In this document: positions 5,369-11,393 of the stretch, in pieces | How positions within the stretch are numbered: the stretch's first letter is position 1 | Layout: each line of letters starts with the position of its first letter | DNA from: Candidatus Aminicenantes bacterium UBA647 | GTDB lineage: Bacteria; Acidobacteriota; Aminicenantia; UBA2199 | DNA: 11,393 nucleotides | NCBI GenBank assembly: GCA_002299555.1 | Contig: DBOL01000086.1 | Span: forward strand, 1 to 11,393 | Reading direction: 5' to 3' | Translations under genes and position numbers: made by a program | Notes under the pieces: generated by a model | What the model was told of the DNA's origin: nothing | What the model saw: the letters and a program-made list of their open reading frames with translations, nothing else | The model's database searches: none

Positions 5369-6313
5369 ATGAGATCATTAATTTATAATAAATATGGCGG
5401 CCCTGATGTTCTCGAGGTTGCAGATGTAGAAAAACCGGAACCGGATGAAAATAGTGTTCTGGTCAGGCTTAAAGCATCATCGGTAAATCCTGTGGATTAT
5501 AAGATCCGGCGGGGGGATATGAAGATTATGAGCGGTAAGAAATTCCCCAAAAATGCGGGTTCTGATTTTGCAGGTGTGATTGAAAAAGCAGGAGAAATGG
5601 TTGCGGGTTATAAAAAAGGGGATGAAGTATATGGATTTTTGAATCCTATGAAAGGTGGAGCGTATTCAGACTATATCATTGCTGATCCTGCCAATATATC
5701 CTTGAAACCTGAAAAATTCTCTTTTGAACAGGCTGCATCTATGCCTGTAGCGGCACTAACAGCTTTGCAGGCTTTAAATTATCTTGGCAATGTGGATGAG
5801 GGGACAACGGTCTTGGTCAATGGTGCAACCGGAGGAGTAGGATCTTTTGCAGTTCAATTGGCAAAAGGAATGGGTGCCGAAGTTGCCGGGGTCTGCAGTA
5901 AAGACAATATGAAATTATGTAAAGATCTGGGTGCTGATGAAGTTTTTGATTATTCATCGGAAGAATTAATCAGATCGGACAGAAAATTTGATGTGTTTTT
6001 TGATGCTGCTGCCAAATCAACCTTTTCAACGAGTAGAAAATTTTTAAATAATAGAGGAATATATGTGACTACAATTCCCGGGTTTTGGGTTCTTTTTAAC
6101 AGGTTGTTTAATTTTTTTCCATTCAAAAAGAGATCGAAATTCATTATGGTGAAATCCTCCGGTATTGATCTTACTATACTTACAGGTTTTGCCATGACTG
6201 ACATTGTAAAGCCGGTGATCGCAACGTCATTCAAACTTGAAGATGTTGCTGATGCACAGGTATTAGCTGAAAGTGGAAAATTCAGAGGCAAGATAGTTAT
6301 TAAAATCGATTGA
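5369..6313 (+). CDS. Quinone-oxidoreductase-like MDR dehydrogenase (zinc-free)
   Basis: This 314-residue cytosolic medium-chain dehydrogenase/reductase uses NAD(P)H, probably to reduce a quinone, enal or enone. The GroES-like N-terminal half shows SSVNPVDYKIRRGD (37-50) and AGSDFAGVI (63-71), typical of the QOR/RTN4IP1 branch. The Rossmann half begins at LVNGATGGVGSFAVQLAK (149-166), and a GADEVFDYSSEEL stretch follows, as in QOR-like proteins. The Cys/His zinc ligands of classical alcohol dehydrogenases are absent. GGAGG is 4-5 bases from the ATG. The gene heads a + strand set with mce (47-bp gap) and the GH57 gene. The substrate cannot be named from sequence. Confidence 0.85.
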   Translation: MRSLIYNKYGGPDVLEVADVEKPEPDENSVLVRLKASSVNPVDYKIRRGDMKIMSGKKFPKNAGSDFAGVIEKAGEMVAGYKKGDEVYGFLNPMKGGAYSDYIIADPANISLKPEKFSFEQAASMPVAALTALQALNYLGNVDEGTTVLVNGATGGVGSFAVQLAKGMGAEVAGVCSKDNMKLCKDLGADEVFDYSSEELIRSDRKFDVFFDAAAKSTFSTSRKFLNNRGIYVTTIPGFWVLFNRLFNFFPFKKRSKFIMVKSSGIDLTILTGFAMTDIVKPVIATSFKLEDVADAQVLAESGKFRGKIVIKID

Positions 6314-6360
6314 TTTGCATGATAATTTAGTTTAGTATTCAGCATCTGTCCGGAGGTAGA

Positions 6361-6765
6361 ATGATAAAAAAAATAGATCATATCGCAATTGCAGTAAGTG
6401 ACCTTAATAAAGAGATCGAAGTATATAAGAATATCCCGGGATTTGAGTTCAGTGGAACAGAGGTTGTCGAGGAACAGAAAGTGACAGTTGCTTTCTTCAA
6501 GGTCGGTGACATATTTATAGAACTTTTGGAACCTCTGTCAGATGATTCTCCGATATCTAAATTTATTGAGAAGAGAGGCGGCGGTTTGCACCATATTGCT
6601 TATGAAGTTGATGATATTAAGAATGAGATCACTTCACTGGAAGAAAAAGGGATAAGGATGCTTGACAAAGAACCCAGAGTAGGTGCACACAAAGCGCAGA
6701 TCGCATTTGCAAATCCAAAGGATTTTTCAGGAGTGCTGACTGAATTAAAAGAAAAGGGGGAGTGA
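6361..6765 (+). CDS. mce: Methylmalonyl-CoA epimerase (VOC family)
   Basis: This 134-residue metal-dependent epimerase interconverts (R)- and (S)-methylmalonyl-CoA, linking propionyl-CoA metabolism to the B12-dependent mutase and succinyl-CoA. Two VOC modules are visible. The first starts with KIDHIAIAVSDL (4-15, metal ligand His7) and contains FIELLEPLSDDSPISKFIE (52-70). The second starts with GGGLHHIAYEVDDI (73-86, His77/His78) and ends with VLTELKE, where Glu128 is the expected last ligand. The ligand at position 54 is Glu where some characterised enzymes have Gln; Glu is also common in this family. Length is full. GGAGG lies 6 bases before ATG, and a 7-bp gap to the GH57 gene indicates one transcript. 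Mutase and carboxylase genes are not in the window. Confidence 0.9.
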   Translation: MIKKIDHIAIAVSDLNKEIEVYKNIPGFEFSGTEVVEEQKVTVAFFKVGDIFIELLEPLSDDSPISKFIEKRGGGLHHIAYEVDDIKNEITSLEEKGIRMLDKEPRVGAHKAQIAFANPKDFSGVLTELKEKGE

Positions 6766-6772
6766 GCCCCAA

Positions 6773-8875
6773 ATGGTAAAACTTGCACTATTATGGCATA
6801 TGCATCAGCCATGGTATGTTGCACCATTCACCGGACAGTTTGAACTTCCCTGGGTGAGAGTCCATTCTATTAAGGATTATTATGGAATGGCAAAACTAGT
6901 GGAGGAATTTCCGGGGATAAAAGTAACTTTCAATCTTGTCCCTTCACTTCTCAGGCAGATCGAACTATATCTGGAAGGTAGGAAGGACAGATTTCAGACA
7001 ATATTTGATATCAGCCCGGAACAGATGACCGGGGATCAGATAGCTTTTCTTGTAAATAATTTTTTCTCAATAAACAGCGATAATCATATAAAGCAATTCC
7101 CGAGGTACAATTTTCTTCACAACAAGATGGCAGAGGCCGGTGGGAATAAGTTCACCGGAAGCTGGAAAGAGGTATTTTCAGATGTTGAGTTGAAGGATCT
7201 CCAGGTCTGGTTTCCCTTGTCAAATATTGATCAGTATTATAGGGAAAATGATGAGCGGGTAAAAGGTCTTATTAAGAAAGGAGGGGGTTTCAGCGATAGC
7301 GATAAAGAAATGATCCGTTCTGTTGAGCTGGAAATAATGGGAAAGATAATCCCGCTTTATAAAAAACTCTGGCAGAATGGAAATATAGAAATATCTACTA
7401 CTCCTTATTATCATCCTATCCTCCCACTCCTTATTGATCCTCAACTCGGGAGAAAAGCCGATCCGTCTTTGCCGGAGTACGATCTGAATTTTAATTGGAA
7501 AGAGGATGCAGAACTGCAGGTAAGAAAAGGCTTGTCATATATGGAGAGAATTTTTAACAGGAGACCTGATGGGGTCTGGCCTTCTGAAGGCAGTCTTTCA
7601 GAAGATGTTATCGGGATATTGGAGAATAACGGGATCAGGTGGACTGCGACCGATGAAAAAATAATTGAGAGATCTCTGGATAGATCAGGGGACAATTCAG
7701 AAGATAAAGGAAGAGCAAAGTTCAAACCATGGACATTTAGAAAAGGAGATATGAAAATATTTTTCAGAGATAATCATCTTTCTGATCTGGTAGGGTTCCA
7801 CTATAAAAACTGGGGACAGAAAAATGCTGCAAAAGATCTCTATAAAAAGATAGAAAATATAGGTGAAGGGAGAACATCAGATATTGTCCTCCCCGTGATC
7901 CTTGATGGTGAGAATGCGTGGGAATTCTATAGTGAAAGTGGCAGAGAATTCCTCAGGGAATTTTATTCACTTGTGGAGAAAAGTAAAAAGATTGATATGA
8001 TAACTTTCTCGGAGGCAACTTCCATGGGGTCCGGTGACCTGAGTGAATTTGCCGCAGGCTCCTGGATAAATGGAAATTTCAATATCTGGATCGGGGATGA
8101 AGATGACAGGAAAGGTTGGACGTTGATAAGGATAGTGAAAGAATTGATTGAACGGAACAAAGACAATATTCCGGAAGAACAAATGTCTGAAATAATGGAA
8201 AATATCCTGATAGCAGAGGGGAGTGACTGGTTCTGGTGGTATGGATCAGAAAATCATACTGATGATCTTGAAACATTTGACAGGTTGTTCAGAGATAATC
8301 TCGTCAGTGCATGTAAATTGGGGAAAGTCGAAATTCCTGCTGAACTTGAAGTCCCGGTATTTAGAAAGATTGATAAAAGAGAAGGGGTTAAGAGGTTCCC
8401 GGGCAGGTATCTCTCTCCGGTTATTGACGGGAAGGAGACTACTATTTATGAGTGGTTCGGATCCGGGGAAATAGAGACTGGAAATATGGCCAGTGCTATC
8501 TTTATATCACATCCTGTTTTCAGAAAGATAAAGTATTGTTTTGACAGAGAGAATCTCTATTTCAATATTGAAATGAAAGAGGCTGCTGAAAAGTATTTAA
8601 GTAGAGATCACTCCTTTGAAGTGGAAATTCTGAACAATGATGTCAGATCAATCCTGTATCTTGATCATGGTGATCATGAGCCGGAGTGTTTCTTTGGCGA
8701 TGTACTCGAATGCAAGCTCCCATTCCATATCTTTGATGGGAAAGAAGGAGATGAACTAAGGGTCATTTTCACTATTAAGAATGGCAGTGATATATTCTCA
8801 GTATTCCCGGATGATGATCCTATTATCATCAGGATTCCTGCGGAAAGAGATTATGCAAAAAACTGGACTTTATAA
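6773..8875 (+). CDS. Glycoside hydrolase family 57 protein (COG1449-type)
   Basis: This 700-residue enzyme probably hydrolyses or transfers alpha-glucans. No signal peptide is visible, so a cytoplasmic role in glycogen or maltodextrin turnover is likely. GH57 motif 1 is WHMHQPWY at 8-15. The probable nucleophile is Glu272 in GVWPSEGSLSED, followed by GIRWTATDE. The acid/base is probably Asp378 in LDGENAWEFY. A late motif SDWFWWYGSENHTDD (484-498) is characteristic of the larger GH57 proteins. Residues from about 520 to 700 form an additional, probably beta-rich C-terminal region. A G-rich ribosome site (GGGGGAG) overlaps the end of mce, 7 bp upstream, so co-expression is likely. Amylase, amylopullulanase and 4-alpha-glucanotransferase activities all occur in GH57 and cannot be told apart here. 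Confidence 0.88.
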   Translation: MVKLALLWHMHQPWYVAPFTGQFELPWVRVHSIKDYYGMAKLVEEFPGIKVTFNLVPSLLRQIELYLEGRKDRFQTIFDISPEQMTGDQIAFLVNNFFSINSDNHIKQFPRYNFLHNKMAEAGGNKFTGSWKEVFSDVELKDLQVWFPLSNIDQYYRENDERVKGLIKKGGGFSDSDKEMIRSVELEIMGKIIPLYKKLWQNGNIEISTTPYYHPILPLLIDPQLGRKADPSLPEYDLNFNWKEDAELQVRKGLSYMERIFNRRPDGVWPSEGSLSEDVIGILENNGIRWTATDEKIIERSLDRSGDNSEDKGRAKFKPWTFRKGDMKIFFRDNHLSDLVGFHYKNWGQKNAAKDLYKKIENIGEGRTSDIVLPVILDGENAWEFYSESGREFLREFYSLVEKSKKIDMITFSEATSMGSGDLSEFAAGSWINGNFNIWIGDEDDRKGWTLIRIVKELIERNKDNIPEEQMSEIMENILIAEGSDWFWWYGSENHTDDLETFDRLFRDNLVSACKLGKVEIPAELEVPVFRKIDKREGVKRFPGRYLSPVIDGKETTIYEWFGSGEIETGNMASAIFISHPVFRKIKYCFDRENLYFNIEMKEAAEKYLSRDHSFEVEILNNDVRSILYLDHGDHEPECFFGDVLECKLPFHIFDGKEGDELRVIFTIKNGSDIFSVFPDDDPIIIRIPAERDYAKNWTL

Positions 8876-8937
8876 ATAACACCTTCTTACCAACAGAAAT
8901 AAAACCGGCTCCGCTGTCTACTCCGGGATGCTAATTA

Positions 8938-9360
8938 TTAATGGGATGGGGTGGGTTTTGTGAGGCAGGATTTGCAGATACCTTTGAAGTAGAGGTGCTG
9001 CTCTGTGATCTTATGTTCTTTCAACTCCGGGATATCCATTGCATTCAGATCTGTCTTCAGGTCATAAATATTTAAGCATTGCTCGCACTTGAAATGAGTA
9101 TGTATTGATGTGTCAGCATCATATCTTGTTTCCTTCTCATCTATAGTTATCATTATTGCAATCCCTTTCTTCATGAAGAGTTCAAGGGTGTTATAAACGG
9201 TTGTTTTAGAGAAAGTGGGTATAACCGGAAGTAATTCTTTGTATATCATATCTACTGTCGGGTGATTTTTTTTAGTTATGAGGTATTCATAGACCTTTAT
9301 ACGCTGATAAGATGGTTTTATCCCATTAGTGATCAGGTGATTGCTTATATTCTGGATCAT
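8938..9360 (-). CDS. perR: Fur-family peroxide-sensing repressor (PerR-like)
   Basis: This 140-residue metalloregulator has a winged helix at about 1-80, with the recognition part TFSKTTVYNTLELF (49-62). The dimerisation domain has HTHFKCEQC (87-95) and GICKSC (128-132?), that is Cys92/Cys95 and Cys129/Cys132 for structural zinc. All five regulatory ligands of Bacillus PerR align: His33, Asp81, His87, His89 and Asp100. Asp at the last position, rather than Glu, favours PerR over Fur. Such proteins sense H2O2 by metal-catalysed His oxidation and repress oxidative-stress and iron genes. AGGAG precedes the ATG. A promoter and a 23-bp palindrome lie directly upstream, suggesting autoregulation. 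It is convergent with the GH57 gene (62-bp gap, no clear terminator) and divergent from uvrB. The sensing role is inferred from ligands, not proven. Confidence 0.87.
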   Translation of the reverse strand: MIQNISNHLITNGIKPSYQRIKVYEYLITKKNHPTVDMIYKELLPVIPTFSKTTVYNTLELFMKKGIAIMITIDEKETRYDADTSIHTHFKCEQCLNIYDLKTDLNAMDIPELKEHKITEQHLYFKGICKSCLTKPTPSH

Positions 9361-9381
9361 GATTGCTCCTGATATCTCTCA

Positions 9382-9404
9382 AAATTTAAATATAATCTAA
9401 ATTT
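9382..9404. promoter_or_regulatory. Candidate PerR/Fur-type operator (23-bp palindrome)
   Basis: Arms AAATTTA (9382-9388) and TAAATTT (9398-9404) are perfect inverted repeats. Including inner bases, 9 of 11 symmetric pairs match around the centre at 9393. The size and AT-rich character resemble Fur/PerR boxes, though it matches the Bacillus Per box only partly. It covers the -10 of the perR promoter and part of its spacer, as expected for autorepression. Confidence 0.55.
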
Positions 9405-9417
9405 GTTATTGAGTCAA
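9389..9417 (-). promoter_or_regulatory. Promoter of the perR-like gene
   Basis: On the - strand TTGACT (9417-9412) and TATATT (9394-9389) are separated by 17 bp, a strong sigma-70-type match. Predicted transcription starts near 9382, giving a leader of about 22 nt with the AGGAG ribosome site. Confidence 0.6.
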
Positions 9418-9427
9418 TCCTGATCTA

Positions 9428-9456
9428 TTGAATTCCATGTTACACTGAAATAGAAT
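9428..9456 (+). promoter_or_regulatory. Promoter of uvrB, predicted leaderless
   Basis: TTGAAT (9428-9433) and TAGAAT (9451-9456) are 17 bp apart. The start of transcription, about 7 bases after the -10, falls at 9463, the A of the uvrB ATG. This agrees with the absence of a Shine-Dalgarno in front of uvrB. Confidence 0.5.
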
Positions 9457-9462
9457 GGTCGT

Positions 9463-11391
9463 ATGAATTTCAAGCTCAAATCAGATTTTATGCCAAGGGG
9501 TTCGCAGCCTGAGGCTATCGACAGTCTTGTTGACGGGATCAAAAAAGGGCTGAAATATCAAACCCTTCTGGGTGTTACCGGTTCGGGTAAAACCTTCACA
9601 ATTGCGAATGTGATTGAAAAGATAAATAAGTCGACCCTTGTTATAGCTCATAATAAAACTCTTGCCGCTCAACTTTATAGTGAGTTCACTGAATTTTTCC
9701 CGGATAATAAAGTAGAGTTTTTTGTGTCATATTATGATTATTATCAGCCTGAATCTTATATTCCCCAACGTGATCAATTTATAGAAAAAGATGCTCAGAT
9801 AAACCCGAAAATAGAGCAGATGCGATTAGAGGCAACAGCATCTCTTATGATGCAGAAAGATGTGATTGTGATCGCATCTGTTTCCGCGATCTATAGTGTT
9901 GGCCGTCCGGATTATTTCGAGGGGATGGGATTCGAACTGAAAAAAGGGGCACGGATAAACAGGGATGATATTCTCGAAAAACTTGTAAACATTCAATATC
10001 AAAGGAATGAATTCGAGCTTGTCCCCGGGAGATTCAGGGTTAAAGGGGATACGATAGATCTTTTCCCCGGATACTATCACAATATGGTCAGGATCGAAAT
10101 GTTCGGTGATGAGATCGAGAGGCTTGTTGAAGTGGATAAAATAACTGGAAAGGAGATCAATGAGAAAGATAATTATTATGTTTTTCCTGCCCGTCATTTT
10201 GTTATTCCGGAAGATGTGATCAGCAATTCAATCAAAAATATCCGAACGGATCTTGACAAAAGGCTCCCTCAACTGGACATGGTAGAGGCGCACCGATTAA
10301 AGCAGAGAACACTCTATGATATAGATATGATAGAGGAGACAGGATTCTGCAAGGGGATCGAGAATTATTCTATTTATTTTGATGGAAGGAAACCGGGTGA
10401 AAGGCCGTATTCTCTTCTTGATTATTTTAAGGATTTCCTGATCGTTATAGATGAAAGTCACCAGACTATCCCGCAATTGCATGGGATGTACAAGGGTGAT
10501 CATTCGAGAAAAAAAAATCTTATTGATTTTGGATTCCGTCTGCCGAGTGCTTTTGATAACCGACCTTTAATGTTTGAAGAGTTTGAATCCTATATGAGAA
10601 AAAATGAGGTCATTTTTGTTTCTGCAACTCCAGGGCCCTACGAGAGAAAAGAGTCTGGAAGGATCGTGGAGCAGATAATCAGACCGACCGGGCTGATAGA
10701 TCCTGAGGTGGAAGTGAGGCCCTCGAAAGGACAGGTTGAGGATATAATAGTTGAAATAGAGAGGGTGATAGCCCGTGGAGACAGGGTGTTACTGACCACT
10801 CTGACAAAACGTATGGCTGAGGAATTGACTGAATTCCTGGCTGAGAAGAAGATCCGGACAAGATATATGCATTCCGAGATAGAGACTCTGGAACGGACCG
10901 AGATAATTCGGGAATTGCGGCTTGGAAGTTTTGATGTCCTGGTCGGGATAAATCTGCTTAGAGAAGGGCTGGATATTCCCGAAGTTGGATTTATCGGTAT
11001 ACTGGATGCTGACAAAGAGGGATTTTTAAGAGACACAAAAAGTCTCATTCAGATTATAGGAAGGGCTGCCAGAAATGTGAACTCAAAGGTTGTGTTGTAT
11101 GGAGACAAAATGACCGATTCCATGTCCGCTGCAATAAAAGAGACAAACAGAAGAAGACAACTTCAGAAGGCTTATAATGAGAGGGAGGGGATTACTCCTC
11201 AGACAATCATAAAACCGGTAAAAGAGAAGCTGGTGACAGTTAAGGATACAAAACATATTCCCAAAAAGGATGTCCCGTCAATGATAAAGAATATTGAAAA
11301 GGAAATGTATAAAATGGCTGATCAACTCGATTTTGAAGCCGCCATTATGTTAAGAGAGCGGGTCAAAAGGTTGAAAGAGAGGCTCCGTTAA
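9463..11391 (+). CDS. uvrB: UvrABC excinuclease subunit UvrB
   Basis: This complete 642-residue DNA-damage recognition helicase loads UvrC after UvrA hand-off in nucleotide excision repair. Visible features are the N-terminal FKLKSDFMPRGSQPEAI (the usual GDQP appears as GSQP), Walker A GVTGSGKT (37-44), the beta-hairpin YYDYYQPESYIP (90-101), DESH (330-333), VSATPGPYE, GINLLREGLDIPE (from 495) and QIIGRAARN (530-538). A C-terminal UVR domain (about 607-642) binds UvrC or UvrA. Length is slightly short of the usual 660-670. The start is supported by alignment of the N-terminal motif. No ribosome site precedes it, and a good promoter puts the mRNA start at the ATG. A three-codon ORF (ATG 9455, stop TGA 9464-9466) overlaps the start as ATGA. 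No Bacillus- or E. coli-type LexA site was seen. Confidence 0.97.
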   Translation: MNFKLKSDFMPRGSQPEAIDSLVDGIKKGLKYQTLLGVTGSGKTFTIANVIEKINKSTLVIAHNKTLAAQLYSEFTEFFPDNKVEFFVSYYDYYQPESYIPQRDQFIEKDAQINPKIEQMRLEATASLMMQKDVIVIASVSAIYSVGRPDYFEGMGFELKKGARINRDDILEKLVNIQYQRNEFELVPGRFRVKGDTIDLFPGYYHNMVRIEMFGDEIERLVEVDKITGKEINEKDNYYVFPARHFVIPEDVISNSIKNIRTDLDKRLPQLDMVEAHRLKQRTLYDIDMIEETGFCKGIENYSIYFDGRKPGERPYSLLDYFKDFLIVIDESHQTIPQLHGMYKGDHSRKKNLIDFGFRLPSAFDNRPLMFEEFESYMRKNEVIFVSATPGPYERKESGRIVEQIIRPTGLIDPEVEVRPSKGQVEDIIVEIERVIARGDRVLLTTLTKRMAEELTEFLAEKKIRTRYMHSEIETLERTEIIRELRLGSFDVLVGINLLREGLDIPEVGFIGILDADKEGFLRDTKSLIQIIGRAARNVNSKVVLYGDKMTDSMSAAIKETNRRRQLQKAYNEREGITPQTIIKPVKEKLVTVKDTKHIPKKDVPSMIKNIEKEMYKMADQLDFEAAIMLRERVKRLKERLR

Positions 11392-11393
11392 GA

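Noticed and set aside
5950..6381. 143-residue antisense ORF
   Set aside because: It is the reverse strand of the MDR dehydrogenase, whose motifs clearly place the coding strand on +. The same applies to the antisense ORFs inside GH57 and uvrB.
8223..8474. 83-residue + strand ORF inside the GH57 gene
   Set aside because: It is an out-of-frame shadow; the GH57 frame carries the conserved SDWFWWYG motif here.
8876..8937. Terminator between the convergent GH57 and perR genes
   Set aside because: No stem-loop with a T-run could be built by eye in the 62 bp.

Overview
The window is bacterial chromosomal DNA, AT-rich by eye. It is densely coded, has clear Shine-Dalgarno sites in front of most genes and uses the standard code. 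The gene set is a Tad/CpaF-type ATPase, a nucleotide-sugar trio, methylmalonyl-CoA epimerase, a cytoplasmic GH57 enzyme, a PerR-like regulator and UvrB. This suits a free-living Gram-negative-type bacterium, possibly an FCB-group or candidate-phylum lineage. The sequence alone does not settle the taxon.

Layout. Positions 1-1373 (+) hold the tail of an unrecognised gene that overlaps a complete CpaF/TadA-family secretion ATPase (TAATG junction). Positions 1371-2335 form a compact mobile unit: a REP-associated tyrosine transposase (RAYT, HUH/Y1 family) between two inverted copies of a 35-bp repeat with core GGAACCGTCCCC. The left copy overlaps the cpaF stop codon. The right copy encodes the last residues of the transposase. 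A third, stand-alone copy lies at 3566-3600. Positions 2361-5212 (-) hold three genes in transcription order wbpB-wbpD-wbpE (wlbA-B-C in Bordetella). They encode the dehydrogenase, N-acetyltransferase and PLP aminotransferase steps towards a UDP-2,3-diacetamido-uronic acid for surface polysaccharide. The lone repeat sits between wbpD and wbpE, and wbpE has a good promoter of its own downstream of it.

Positions 5369-8875 (+) hold a likely operon: a zinc-free quinone-oxidoreductase-like MDR enzyme, methylmalonyl-CoA epimerase and a 700-residue GH57 glycosidase or glucanotransferase. Positions 8938-9360 (-) encode a PerR-like Fur-family repressor whose promoter is overlapped by a 23-bp palindrome, a probable autoregulatory operator. 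Positions 9463-11391 (+) encode complete UvrB. Its best promoter places the transcription start at the ATG itself, suggesting a leaderless mRNA.

The most interesting part is the RAYT and its repeat family. The repeat overlaps coding sequence at both ends of the element and has a dispersed copy inside a sugar operon. All three good copies present the same G-rich core and T-run to transcription arriving from neighbouring genes. No tRNA, rRNA or CRISPR was seen, and no stretch over 300 bases lacks a gene.
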